Source: Brevibacillus agri
GTDB taxonomy: Bacteria > Bacillota > Bacilli > Brevibacillales > Brevibacillaceae
Direction: 5' to 3'
Assembly (NCBI RefSeq): GCF_004117055.1
Contig: NZ_CP026363.1
Location: 3,526,001 to 3,590,000 of the forward strand
DNA: 64,000 nt
Both the position numbers and the translations under genes were made by a program. Positions 8,593 through 16,568 of the stretch are shown here, piece by piece. The first letter of the stretch is position 1, and each line of letters begins with the position of its first letter. The notes below the pieces were generated by a model. It was not told where the DNA came from. It did not search any database and worked only from the letters and a program-made list of their open reading frames with translations.

Positions 8593-9759
8593 TTAAAAAG
8601 CCCAGATCCGCCATTGCGTCCAGAGCATTTGCGCCGCGTGACGGGCGATCGGATGAATCATCAGCGCAGCGGTGACAGGCAACAGCATCGCCGCCATGCA
8701 CCAGCCCCACAGCTTCCACGAGCCAGTCGGCTGGTAGAGCTGGCTGACTCCTTTGGCGTCAATCAGCCTGGGGCCGATCTTCGTGCGCACCAGCAAAGTA
8801 CTGGCCATCCCTTTGCGGCCTTTTTCCAGAAAATCAATCATGTTCGTATGGGCACCAATCGTCACGATCAGCTCTGCTTTTTTCTCATAGGCCAACAGCA
8901 TCGCCACATCTTCGCTCGTGCCAGGCGCAGGCAGGACGTGATGCGCCACCCCGAGCTGCTCGACTCTGGCTTTTCCGGGAGCAAGCCCGTCGACAAAGGC
9001 GTGGACGACGATTTCGGCCCCGCACAAGAGCGCCTTGTCCGAGATGCTGTCCATGTCGCCGACGATCAGGTCGGGCTTGTACCCCGCTTGCAAAAGAGCG
9101 TCCGCTCCCCCGTCGACCCCGATGAGCACGGGCCGGCATTCGCGTATGTAGGAGGAGAGCGTCTGCAAATCTTCCTTGTAATGCTTGCCGCGGACGACGA
9201 CGACGACGTGCCGTTTTTCCAGTCTGGTCCGCAGCGGCATGGGACAGAGCGGCTTTAAAAACAAGTCTTTTTCTTTATTGGCGTACATGAGCGTGTTATC
9301 AATAAATAAGGACAGCGTATCATCCAGCCTGCTCTGCGCCTCGGCCCACTTCCCGAGCACCGCCTCCACTGTGACGTGGCGAAGCAACAGGGCAAGCTCC
9401 CATTGCGCCTTTCGTTTCAAGTACAGACTGCCTTCCCGGATGGCTGCAAATTGGCCGTTCCACGCTTCCAACGCGGTCGGCTCTGCCGGCTCGCGCTCTG
9501 CCTCGTACAAAGCGACGCCCGCTCGCAGCAAGAGCCGCGCTCCTTCGGCTGGATACTGTCCTGTCATGAAAGCGGACAGGTTGACAACTACCCTCGTCCC
9601 CGCTTCCAGCAAGGACCTGGCCGCCATCTCATCCACATCGGGATGATCGATGACGGCGATATGGTGGGGGTGGAGCCGTTTGCAAAGCTGCTTCGTCTTG
9701 CGGTCAGCAGCAATCACTCCCGTATAGGTAAGAAAATCGAGACGTTTTCGCTTGCCCAT
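8593..9759 (-). CDS. SteA-like protein with thiamine-pyrophosphokinase-like domain
   Basis: This is a 388-residue member of the 'putative cytokinetic ring protein SteA' family. The central part has a thiamine-pyrophosphokinase-like fold, seen as GVDGGADALL then PDLIVGDMDSISD. The C-terminus carries a hydrophobic segment at about 350-375 that should anchor it to the membrane. I chose the ATG at 9759 (GGAGGTGG upstream) over the longer frame at 9834. In corynebacteria SteA and SteB form a complex acting in septation. Here the pair is followed by two glycosyltransferases. The enzymatic activity, if any, is unknown. Confidence 0.75.
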   Translation of the reverse strand: MGKRKRLDFLTYTGVIAADRKTKQLCKRLHPHHIAVIDHPDVDEMAARSLLEAGTRVVVNLSAFMTGQYPAEGARLLLRAGVALYEAEREPAEPTALEAWNGQFAAIREGSLYLKRKAQWELALLLRHVTVEAVLGKWAEAQSRLDDTLSLFIDNTLMYANKEKDLFLKPLCPMPLRTRLEKRHVVVVVRGKHYKEDLQTLSSYIRECRPVLIGVDGGADALLQAGYKPDLIVGDMDSISDKALLCGAEIVVHAFVDGLAPGKARVEQLGVAHHVLPAPGTSEDVAMLLAYEKKAELIVTIGAHTNMIDFLEKGRKGMASTLLVRTKIGPRLIDAKGVSQLYQPTGSWKLWGWCMAAMLLPVTAALMIHPIARHAAQMLWTQWRIWAF

Positions 9760-9810
9760 CTTTTCCACCTCCAGGAATAGTATGCTAAAAATTTCCTTGG
9801 AGCATGCAAA

Positions 9811-9845
9811 AAAGAGGCTGTGCAGGAATCGCACAACCTCTTTTT
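9811..9845. terminator. bidirectional-looking intrinsic terminator
   Basis: AAAGAGG-C-TGTGC and GCACA-A-CCTCTTT pair around a 7-nt loop, with a T-run on either strand. It lies downstream of the 58-residue membrane-protein gene and upstream of the steA-like gene, so it separates those two minus-strand units. Confidence 0.8.
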
Positions 9846-9868
9846 GGCCGGACGGAAAGCCTTGTTGA

Positions 9869-10045
9869 CTAGGCTCCCTTTGTTATGTAGTAAATAATCA
9901 AACCGTCAGCAAACAGGAAAACCGCCAGCGAAAGCAAGCCAAATCCGATTGCGAATTTGTTTTTCGCCTTAATCGAGTTCAAACAGCCCCAAGCGATAAA
10001 AAACGTGAAGACGAACATCAAAATATCAAACAACACAATCTTCAT
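9869..10045 (-). CDS. small two-helix membrane protein of unknown function
   Basis: This 58-residue peptide starts at an ATG with AAGGAG 9 nt upstream; an in-frame ATG at 10066 lacks a good site. Two hydrophobic helices (about 5-22 and 30-53) are joined by a short basic loop with SIKAKNK. The pattern recalls small Bacillus membrane proteins such as the DUF2759 group, but I do not recognise it with certainty. It stands alone: its own terminator follows at 9811-9845, and the next gene upstream is more than 140 nt away. Confidence 0.62.
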   Translation of the reverse strand: MKIVLFDILMFVFTFFIAWGCLNSIKAKNKFAIGFGLLSLAVFLFADGLIIYYITKGA

Positions 10046-10189
10046 GTACGACAACTCCTTCAACATGATGACGCTAACCGATAATACAATGGCAATATTA
10101 TTATATATCCTCGCGTATTAAGAGACAAGCATATCCAAATTTGTGACAAACAAATTCACAATTACGTTTATTTTTATTGTGCCACAAAC

Positions 10190-10960
10190 TTATTTGCCTA
10201 TCCATATCGTCCAGCGATCCTGCTCGCTGATCGTCTCATGTCCGGACAGCTTCAGGCAAATCGCGTCCACCAACTGCTCCAGCTCGGCGTCCGTCAGCTC
10301 GTGGAGCAAAGAACGCCCTTTGCGCGAGCGCAAATCACGCGCCAGCTCATCGAGAGTGCCATAGACGCGCCTGACCTCCCAGAGCGACAACCGCTCGATT
10401 TTTGCAAGTCCAGCCTGCTGCATCGCTGCCCGGACCGTCCGATCAGCCGGGCGACGCTTGGCCTCGACTTCAAGCAATCGCGGAAACTGCTCGAAAAAAT
10501 AGCCCCGCAGATGCGTTTGGGAAGCCGGGACGGCACAGTCGTCAATCGTTCGATCCTGAATCAGACAAATGCCGCCGGTAGCGAGCAGTCGTTTTACTTC
10601 GGAAAAAAATCCGCGCAGATCGTGGAGATGGTGAATCAGCGCCCGGGCAAAGACGATATCGGCACAGCCGTCAGGCAGCCCGGTTTCCAGCGCATCGCCC
10701 TGCACGAACGAGATGCGCGGCTCGTCTGCGCATTGCTTTTGCGCCGCTGCCAGCATCACGCTGGAAAAATCGACTCCGGTGACGCTTGCAGCGCCCAGCT
10801 TCGCCCACGCCTTGCTGTAGATGCCGCCTCCGCAGCCGATATCGACCACGCGCTTGTCGCGCGGATCGACGACAGACAGCATGGTGCTCGCCCACGTGGC
10901 GTCTGCCGCTCGACCTGTGTAGCTGTCTTCGTTTTCCTTGGCGTGAAAATCCATTTTCAT
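10190..10960 (-). CDS. class I SAM-dependent methyltransferase
   Basis: This 256-residue methyltransferase has SAM motif I as VVDIGCGGGIYSK (about residues 38-50), motif II GVDFSSVML and a following FARALIHHLHD. The C-terminal third is family-specific and may bind the substrate, which is unknown. The ATG at 10960 has GGAGG within the end of the VOC gene. It starts 1 nt after that gene's stop, so translation is probably coupled. It closes a three-gene operon (methyltransferase, VOC, methyltransferase) divergent from a LysR regulator. The long in-frame extension to 11038 lies inside the VOC gene and is not used in this call. Confidence 0.8.
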   Translation of the reverse strand: MKMDFHAKENEDSYTGRAADATWASTMLSVVDPRDKRVVDIGCGGGIYSKAWAKLGAASVTGVDFSSVMLAAAQKQCADEPRISFVQGDALETGLPDGCADIVFARALIHHLHDLRGFFSEVKRLLATGGICLIQDRTIDDCAVPASQTHLRGYFFEQFPRLLEVEAKRRPADRTVRAAMQQAGLAKIERLSLWEVRRVYGTLDELARDLRSRKGRSLLHELTDAELEQLVDAICLKLSGHETISEQDRWTIWIGK

Positions 10961-10961
10961 G

Positions 10962-11336
10962 CTACTTCGCCTCCATAAACTCCAGACGGTTTCCGAATGG
11001 GTCTTCGGTAAAGAAGCGGACAAGCCCGGGGATTTCATCGTCGAGCCGAATCGGTACGCCCGCCTGCTCCAAATGCGCGATCAGCGCCTCGATGTTTTGC
11101 ACGACAAAGGCAGGGTGCGCTTTTTTCGCCGGAACAAAGCCCTGCTCGATTCCGAGGTGAATCAATTGGGCGCCGCAGCGGAACCATGCGCCGCCGCGCG
11201 CCCGGAGCTTTTCCGGCTTGGGCACTTCCGGCATGCCGAGCAAGCCTGTGAAAAAGCGCCGTGCCTCCTCTTCCGCTCCTGGCGGGGCTGCCAACTGGAC
11301 GTGATCCAAGCCGATCCATTCAAACTGGTTACTCAT
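10962..11336 (-). CDS. VOC-superfamily (glyoxalase/bleomycin-resistance-like) protein
   Basis: This 124-residue single-module vicinal-oxygen-chelate protein reads LDHVQLAAPPG at the N-terminus and PFGNRLEFMEA at the C-terminus, as is typical of glyoxalase or dioxygenase-like folds. A His near residue 10 and the Glu of LEF are the usual metal ligands. The ATG at 11336 has GGGAGG at 8 nt; another ATG two codons earlier is too close to that site. It overlaps the upstream methyltransferase by 8 nt. It may be a lyase, isomerase or resistance protein acting on the same small molecule as its methyltransferase neighbours. Confidence 0.78.
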   Translation of the reverse strand: MSNQFEWIGLDHVQLAAPPGAEEEARRFFTGLLGMPEVPKPEKLRARGGAWFRCGAQLIHLGIEQGFVPAKKAHPAFVVQNIEALIAHLEQAGVPIRLDDEIPGLVRFFTEDPFGNRLEFMEAK

Positions 11337-12123
11337 CGTCATTTCCTCCCTTTTTTTGGCACATTACCATCCATTCATCAATCTGATGCGCCACAACTCT
11401 TCCTTGCTCGATTTTCACGCCGAGATAGTGTTGCTGCTCTGCAGTCGCCTCCAGGAGCATTCGCTCGACTGCCTGCTCCTGCTCCGGTGATTCGGACATC
11501 CGCTGTACCCAGGGCAAAAAGGCAAACTGTTTTTTCCGCAGCCGTGCCTGCCGCTCCTGCAAATCGCAAGCCGCGTGCAGCGCTCTCCACTCGCTCACCG
11601 ACAGGCAGCGCACGTGGCTTGGGTCGCGCCGCTTCTCTACCTGGTTCACGAAGTCCGCGAGCTGTTCTTCCTCCGGCGCTACGTTGTCGATGAACAAAAA
11701 CCGTCCGCCCGGGCGCAGCACGCGACTCGTCTCACGGACAAAGGCGGCCGGATCTGGAAAATGGTGCGCCGCAATCCGGCAAGTGACCAGATCGAACGTT
11801 TCGGACAGAAACGGCAGCGCCTCTGCGTCGGCCTGGACGTACAAAATGTTCGGCGCTTGCTCGTTCGCCTGCGCTGCCGCCGCAAGCATCGGGCGGGTCA
11901 GATCGGTCGCGACCACAAGCTCGACAAGCGGTGCCAGCGTGCGGGCAACATGCCCTCCCCCCGTGGCGATATCGAGCACCTTCCAGCTTGTTTGCGGCGA
12001 AAGCCACTCGATCATAAGCGGCAAATCCGCTCCTTGCGCGTGGGTTTTGCTCTGCACGTACTCCTGTGCGTTTTTCCCGAATTGCTGCTGCACGGCCTGT
12101 TTTACTTCCTGATTTTTGTCCAT
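11329..12123 (-). CDS. UbiE/YcgJ-like class I methyltransferase
   Basis: This 264-residue SAM-dependent methyltransferase has motif I VLDIATGGGHVAR, an acidic residue in ATDLTRPML, DAEALPF and the LRPGGRFLFIDN post-motif, the arrangement of UbiE-type and B. subtilis YcgJ-like enzymes. The start at 12123 has GGAGGTGG upstream; the longer frame to 12228 overlaps the divergent LysR gene and is rejected. It is the first gene of the operon, with a palindrome in its upstream region (12150-12165). The substrate is unknown; menaquinone methylation is unlikely in this context. Confidence 0.8.
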   Translation of the reverse strand: MDKNQEVKQAVQQQFGKNAQEYVQSKTHAQGADLPLMIEWLSPQTSWKVLDIATGGGHVARTLAPLVELVVATDLTRPMLAAAAQANEQAPNILYVQADAEALPFLSETFDLVTCRIAAHHFPDPAAFVRETSRVLRPGGRFLFIDNVAPEEEQLADFVNQVEKRRDPSHVRCLSVSEWRALHAACDLQERQARLRKKQFAFLPWVQRMSESPEQEQAVERMLLEATAEQQHYLGVKIEQGRVVAHQIDEWMVMCQKKGGNDDE

Positions 12124-12149
12124 ACTCCCACCTCCTGCTCGTATTTTAT

Positions 12150-12165
12150 GCCAATTTTTGTTGGC
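12150..12165. promoter_or_regulatory. perfect palindrome in divergent LysR/methyltransferase promoter region
   Basis: GCCAA-N6-TTGGC is a perfect inverted repeat lying between the divergent starts at 12123 and 12221. LysR-type regulators usually bind such interrupted dyads in the region shared with the genes they control. Assignment to the adjacent LysR protein is inference. Confidence 0.45.
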
Positions 12166-12220
12166 TTTGTTATAGAATATGGTTAACCAGTTATCGAGTT
12201 TTTGAATAGGAGGGTTTCTT

Positions 12221-13087
12221 GTGGACAAAGAAAGCCTGGAAGTTTTTTTGACGATCGCTCATCACGGGTCGATCAATCGTGCGGCACAGGCGTTGTTTCT
12301 CGCCCAATCGACCTTGACGCATCGGCTCAAGCAGTTGGAGCGGCAAATCGGCAGCCCGCTGTTTGTGCGGACCGCCTCCGGTGTGAGCTTGACGGGGGAA
12401 GGACGCCGCCTGCTGCCGATCGCGGCGAACATCGTGGAGCAGATGCGTTCGTTCATGGAGCAAAAAGAACAGGTGAAATCCATGACGATTGTCGCCGGAA
12501 AAGCGTTTGTCGCCTACGAGCTGCCCCGCCTGATCGGCGAATACCGCCAGGCGAACCCCGGCTTTACCTGTTACGTCCGCTCGACACTGTACGAGGAGTC
12601 GCTCAGCGCCCTGTTGACAGGCACCGCCGATATCGCCTTTCTCGGCAGCGAGATGTACCATCCGCACATCCACCAGGAATTTTTGCCAAGCGACCGCATC
12701 TTGCTCGTCATGGCACCCGAGCATCCCTGGGCCAGCCGCTTTCCGGGCTTTGCGAGCTGGGGCGCGCAGGAAATGATTTTGTTCGGCAACCATACCGCCC
12801 CCTACCGCCAGCGCATCGATCATTTTCTCGCGCGAAACGGCGTGTTTCCCAACGTCATCATGGAGCTGGACAGCTTCAGCGCGGTCAAAAAAATGGTGGA
12901 ACGCCAGCTCGGGATCACAATGCTGCCGGAACGAACGATCCTGCGCGAACTGGCGGAAGGCAGGCTCGTCGCCCACGACATCGCGGAAGGCACGCTGCAG
13001 CGCCCAACTCTCATCGCCTATTTGCATCAAAAAAAAGAGGACGAAGCTTTTCAGCAATTCGTCCAATGGATCAAAGATGCTTATTGA
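12221..13087 (+). CDS. LysR-family transcriptional regulator
   Basis: This 288-residue protein has the N-terminal winged helix-turn-helix of LysR regulators (AAQALFLAQSTLTHRLKQLE, about residues 21-40). The remainder is a two-lobed periplasmic-binding-protein-like effector domain. The GTG start follows GGAGGG. It is divergent from the methyltransferase-VOC-methyltransferase operon, the usual arrangement for a LysR protein and its target. It overlaps the end of the convergent ykuE-like gene by 7 nt. The effector cannot be predicted. Confidence 0.88.
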   Translation: MDKESLEVFLTIAHHGSINRAAQALFLAQSTLTHRLKQLERQIGSPLFVRTASGVSLTGEGRRLLPIAANIVEQMRSFMEQKEQVKSMTIVAGKAFVAYELPRLIGEYRQANPGFTCYVRSTLYEESLSALLTGTADIAFLGSEMYHPHIHQEFLPSDRILLVMAPEHPWASRFPGFASWGAQEMILFGNHTAPYRQRIDHFLARNGVFPNVIMELDSFSAVKKMVERQLGITMLPERTILRELAEGRLVAHDIAEGTLQRPTLIAYLHQKKEDEAFQQFVQWIKDAY

Positions 13088-13971
13088 TGCAAAGTAAAGA
13101 CTGTCAATTCGGGTCGGCACAAAAAACGGACAGGCAAAATCGTCGTCCCCAGCCCTCTGTTCACGTACACTGGCATCTGGTTGTCGCCTGCGCGGTACAA
13201 GCCTTTGACGTACTTCGCCGCAAGCTTGGGCGTCAGGACATGCCCGACAAACGGCAACCGCACCTGCCCGCCGTGGCTGTGCCCGGACAGTTGCAAATCG
13301 ACAGGATAGCGAGCCGCTTCATCCGCAAAGTCCGGCTCGTGCGCCAAAAGGATGACGCTGGCCGCCTCCGGAATCCCGACCAGCGCCTTCGGCAGATCAG
13401 GCACGCCGTTCAGCGCGTCGTCGATTCCGGCTATGTACAAACTGTCGCCATTTTTGCCGACCGCCACATGTCGGTTGTCCAACACCTCAAAACCAGCGGC
13501 AGCCCAGCCTTGGCGAATCGCATGCTGCTGGCCCGCCCGGTAGTCGTGGTTGCCCAGCACCGCAAATTTTCCAAGCGGCGCCTGCAACTCGGCCAGCATC
13601 GGAACAGCCGCGGAAAACGACTGTGTCTCCAGGTCCACGATATCGCCGGTAAAGCAGATCATATCCGGCTGCTCGTTTTGAATCAAGTCGAGAATGCCTT
13701 GCAGTTGCTCGGGCTTGCAATAGTGCCCCAGGTGGACGTCGCTGAACTGTACCAGCTTGCAGCCGTCGAAGCTTTTCGAAAGTCGCGGCAGCGAAAGCGT
13801 CACCCGCTCGATTTGCAGCCAGGTGCGCTCCCATGCATAGCCGTATGTACCTGCCACAAGCCCGAGCCCCACCAATCCTCCCAGCCACTTCATCGAACGA
13901 TGCAAAAAGGTTCGACGTGAGACTGTGACAAGCTTTGGATCATTCACTAGCTTCCGTTCGCTCGTAGCCAT
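13081..13971 (-). CDS. ykuE: Tat-exported metallophosphoesterase (YkuE-like)
   Basis: This 296-residue calcineurin-like phosphoesterase carries an N-terminal twin-arginine signal, VSRRTFLHR followed by a hydrophobic stretch, as in B. subtilis YkuE, which is exported folded by the TatAy-Cy system. All metal-site motifs are present: FSDVHLG (DxH), FTGDIVD (GDxxD), LGNHDY (GNHD) and SGHSHGG (GHxH). It is probably an envelope-associated phosphoesterase. The start is uncertain: the ATG at 13971 lacks a clear ribosome-binding site, and a GTG at 13947 is a reasonable alternative with a 9-residue n-region. The gene overlaps the upstream carbonic anhydrase by 32 nt if 13971 is used. Confidence 0.85.
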   Translation of the reverse strand: MATSERKLVNDPKLVTVSRRTFLHRSMKWLGGLVGLGLVAGTYGYAWERTWLQIERVTLSLPRLSKSFDGCKLVQFSDVHLGHYCKPEQLQGILDLIQNEQPDMICFTGDIVDLETQSFSAAVPMLAELQAPLGKFAVLGNHDYRAGQQHAIRQGWAAAGFEVLDNRHVAVGKNGDSLYIAGIDDALNGVPDLPKALVGIPEAASVILLAHEPDFADEAARYPVDLQLSGHSHGGQVRLPFVGHVLTPKLAAKYVKGLYRAGDNQMPVYVNRGLGTTILPVRFLCRPELTVFTLHQ

Positions 13972-14518
13972 TTACGACGACATCCAGGCGCCCTGTCTCC
14001 GGATCGATCAACAGGCCGTGAACGTCGACGTTAGCCGGCAGCAACGGGTGTTTTTTAATCGTTTCCACGCTGTTGCGCACACTTTCCTCCACCCGGTCGA
14101 AGCCGTGCAGCCATTTGTGCAAATTGATCCCTGCGTGCTGGAGGGTGGAGAAGGTTTGGGCAGAGACGCCTTTCTCCAGCATCTTCGCCATCGTCCGCTT
14201 GCTGTCAATGGCGCTCATCCCACAGTCGTAATGGCCGACGACGATCACTTCCTCGGCATTCAGTTCATAAATCGCCACGAGAATACTGCGCATGATACTT
14301 CCAAAAGGGTGAGAGACGATGGCTCCGGCGCTTTTTACGTGCTTGATGTCGCCGTTGCGCATGTTCATCGCCTTGGGCAGCAACTCCTCCAGACGCGTGT
14401 CCATGCAGGAGAGAACAACCAGGCGCTTGTCGGGAAACTTGGTCGTTTGATATTTTTCATATTCACGATTCGCTACAAATTCACGGTTAAATGCGAGAAT
14501 TTCATCCAAATTGCGCAT
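13940..14518 (-). CDS. beta-class carbonic anhydrase (YtiB-like)
   Basis: This zinc enzyme interconverts CO2 and bicarbonate. The 192-residue protein shows LSCMDTR, giving the zinc Cys and the Asp/Arg dyad. It also shows VVGHYDCGM, giving the zinc His and second Cys of the beta class. Length and sequence resemble B. subtilis YtiB. Bicarbonate supply would support biotin carboxylases such as AccC in this window, but no operon link exists. A GTATGT/ACATAC inverted repeat in the promoter region (about 14552-14573) may be an operator. Confidence 0.88.
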   Translation of the reverse strand: MRNLDEILAFNREFVANREYEKYQTTKFPDKRLVVLSCMDTRLEELLPKAMNMRNGDIKHVKSAGAIVSHPFGSIMRSILVAIYELNAEEVIVVGHYDCGMSAIDSKRTMAKMLEKGVSAQTFSTLQHAGINLHKWLHGFDRVEESVRNSVETIKKHPLLPANVDVHGLLIDPETGRLDVVVNGYERTEASE

Positions 14519-14928
14519 GTTGCAACACCTTCCTCGCTCTTAATTAGGAGTATGTTCTCTATTGTACATACTTATTGGCATCGTTCAAGCGACTGGGGCA
14601 CATTGGCGGCGAGATTTTGCTATGTTTTTATTTTTTTACAATGATAGGTGAGGGGGGTGGAAATCAGTGACACTGGGACGGACTTCTGCGTTAGGCAAAA
14701 GAGGTGACCGTAGGCGGAATTTTCATGGCGAATATTTTGGTACTGGCTGAAGATGGAGCAGAAATTACTATCTGACGCAGCAGACCTCAATCGCGCAGAA
14801 GACGATGGTCTGCTATACGTGGCTGCTGTTTGGCTAAACCTCTTGGCGATTGATATCAGCACCTTCATGGTTGAACCCTAGCCACTCAGTTATGGTTATA
14901 TATCGCCTGCTCCATAATCGCTATCGTT
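14519..14928. other. intergenic region without a supported gene
   Basis: About 410 nt lie between the carbonic anhydrase start and the nuclease stop. The right part should hold the carbonic anhydrase promoter. Around 14640-14880 there are only short frames in several phases (for example an ATG at about 14725 ending after 17 codons) with no recognisable similarity. It may be decayed coding DNA. No terminator or repeat stands out. Confidence 0.5.
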
Positions 14929-15612
14929 TTAAACTGCCTTCGTATTCCTGCACTTTGGAAAACTGCTGCATCCGTAAAACTCGCCTTTTGTACTTTTGCG
15001 TACGACCATTTGACTACCGCAGCGATCGCATTGCAGCTTTTGTTGCGGGAACTGCGCCCTCACCTGTTTCGGGTTTGGTTTTGCCGCAGGATTCATGCGC
15101 TGGATCATTTCAATCAGCGCCTCGCGATTTATCAATCGAACGCCATTTGAAGCGGCCAGCTTGTAGGCGGCGTCTGTAAAATCTCTGTTAGTGACAACCC
15201 ATGCTGCATTTGCTCCATAGTGAGCAAGTGCCCCCACAATTTGCTGAACGGCATCGATCCCGACGTTTTTACTATATCGCTTCGCCTGGACCGCTACCTT
15301 CCGTCCATTCTGTTCCAGAATGAGATCAGCGCCGTAATCGCCTGCTGCCCTTGTTACGGTCGTTTTGTATCCTTGTGAGTGAAACAGCAGTCCAAGGTAA
15401 TGTTCAAACTGCCTGCCGTCCATTTTGTCTATTTCCGCAATGCCGGAGCGTCGCAGTTTCTCTTGGGCAATGGAATCAATCCAGAATCTGATTCCCATTG
15501 CAAGTCCCAGCAAAATTCCAAACGCGATGCCTGCAACAAGCAAATAACCACGACATGTTTCGACAATAGCAAAACAAAAAACCATCCTTGTGAGATGGTT
15601 TTGCTGTGTCAC
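14929..15612 (-). CDS. membrane-anchored Mrr-type nuclease with topoisomerase zinc ribbon
   Basis: This protein of about 227 residues has three parts. The N-terminus is a hydrophobic anchor. The central Mrr_cat domain of the PD-(D/E)xK fold shows GDYGADLIL, then VAVQAKRY, the D...QxK variant common in Mrr proteins. The C-terminus has a four-Cys zinc ribbon of the topoisomerase type (CDRCGSQM...GCSSFPKC). Such proteins are annotated as restriction endonucleases, though many are solitary and of unknown role. The start is uncertain: the longest GTG start is 15612, but a hairpin at 15578-15602 lies inside the first codons. A start further in, before the hydrophobic stretch (near 15543), is possible. 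Confidence 0.78.
   Translation of the reverse strand: MTQQNHLTRMVFCFAIVETCRGYLLVAGIAFGILLGLAMGIRFWIDSIAQEKLRRSGIAEIDKMDGRQFEHYLGLLFHSQGYKTTVTRAAGDYGADLILEQNGRKVAVQAKRYSKNVGIDAVQQIVGALAHYGANAAWVVTNRDFTDAAYKLAASNGVRLINREALIEMIQRMNPAAKPNPKQVRAQFPQQKLQCDRCGSQMVVRKSTKGEFYGCSSFPKCRNTKAV
15578..15602 (-). terminator. perfect 9-bp hairpin after the MBL gene
   Basis: AAAACCATC and GATGGTTTT flank a 7-nt loop, with T-rich sequence following on the minus strand. It lies just downstream of the metallo-beta-lactamase stop codon and may terminate it. It also falls within the 5' end of the longest nuclease reading frame, so its role depends on where that gene starts. Confidence 0.5.
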
Positions 15613-15633
15613 CGGCTTTTCGTTCCTTCCCCG

Positions 15634-16275
15634 TCATTCTCCCTGGATCATTCCTGCGATCTGCTCCTTCACTTTCCCCCTGCTCACTCCCCCGTGGTAA
15701 CAAACCACAGACGCAATGTCGAGGTCTACATACTTTTTCAACGAGAGGCGAGCTGCGTGCATATCCAGGGTCGTCGGGGCGTGAATCCCTGCGAGCGTCC
15801 CATTTACACTGTACAGCGAATCCCCGGCAATGAGCGTCTTGCTTTGCCTGACGTAAAGGCTGATGTGCCCGGGCGTGTGACCCGGCGTATGAATGACGCG
15901 AATCCCGCCGCAAAACGGCAGCTCCTGGCCGTCCACCACCGTATGATCTACCCTGCCCTTCGGCGGATTTTCAAGGTGCGCGTCTTTGACAAGCGGGATT
16001 TCTCCCTGAATATACGGCTTGTCGAGTGCGTGCGCGTAAACTTGCACACGATGACCGCACTCCTGCAAAATCTCAGGAAGACAACCGATATGATCGACAT
16101 CTTGATGCGTCAAAATGACGGCTTTCAGTTTGGTAAGCGGGACTCCCGCTTTTTCCATGGCCGTACGCAATTCTTCTATTTGTCCCGGGAAGCCCGTGTC
16201 TATCAGGACAGCCATGTCTTGGCCCGACAAAAGGACGGGGTGAATCTCGTATCCATGATAGTCTAGGTGTAGCAT
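15634..16275 (-). CDS. MBL-fold metallo-hydrolase
   Basis: This 213-residue metallo-beta-lactamase-superfamily hydrolase has the metal motif THQDVDHIG, with Asp where the second His of HxHxDH usually stands (a recurrent variant in the superfamily). It is followed by HTPGHTPGH and a C-terminal CYHGG. The ATG at 16275 has AAGGGAG 5 nt upstream and is preferred to 16299. A strong sigma-A promoter overlies an ACGTAA/TTACGT dyad upstream. The function is unassigned; lactonase, thioesterase or glyoxalase-II-like activity are all possible. Confidence 0.82.
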   Translation of the reverse strand: MLHLDYHGYEIHPVLLSGQDMAVLIDTGFPGQIEELRTAMEKAGVPLTKLKAVILTHQDVDHIGCLPEILQECGHRVQVYAHALDKPYIQGEIPLVKDAHLENPPKGRVDHTVVDGQELPFCGGIRVIHTPGHTPGHISLYVRQSKTLIAGDSLYSVNGTLAGIHAPTTLDMHAARLSLKKYVDLDIASVVCYHGGVSRGKVKEQIAGMIQGE

Positions 16276-16339
16276 TTCTACTCCCTTGAAAATTTCCATT
16301 GTATCGGGCCTACATAAAATTATATTTTTACGTAACTAA

Positions 16340-16369
16340 ATATTATTACGTTGATTTTGTCATTGTCAA
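16340..16369 (-). promoter_or_regulatory. sigma-A promoter with overlapping dyad for the MBL gene
   Basis: On the minus strand TTGACA is followed 18 bp later by TAATAT. An ACGTAA-N10-TTACGT inverted repeat (16330-16351) covers the -10 region, an arrangement suited to a repressor. Confidence 0.65.
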
Positions 16370-16435
16370 CATCTTCCTTTTAATTCGCTCGGGCATTGCA
16401 GTGTGGTCTTCGAAGGTTCATGTTCATGATGTTTA

Positions 16436-16466
16436 TTGACTCGTGCGAAGCGGCGCTGCCTATACT
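16436..16466 (+). promoter_or_regulatory. possible sigma-A promoter pointing at the small-RNA locus
   Basis: TTGACT and TATACT are separated by 19 bp, longer than the ideal 17. No reading frame with a ribosome-binding site follows, so any transcript would be non-coding and convergent with the minus-strand small RNA. Confidence 0.3.
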
Positions 16467-16568
16467 GTACTGCCCACTGTCCAATCTTCCTTGTTTACAA
16501 CGAAAAACCCCCAATGAATCGACTTGATTCAAAGGAACGTTCTATTTGCTGGCTATCCAAGTGCGAGG

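Noticed and set aside
12202..13920. A 572-codon plus-strand frame across the LysR and ykuE-like genes
   Set aside because: It lies in another phase over lysR and antisense to ykuE. It has no domain-like features, and both real genes have clear family motifs and ribosome-binding sites.
14620..14868. An 82-codon minus-strand frame
   Set aside because: It has no similarity that I recognise, poor amino-acid composition and no convincing ribosome-binding site.
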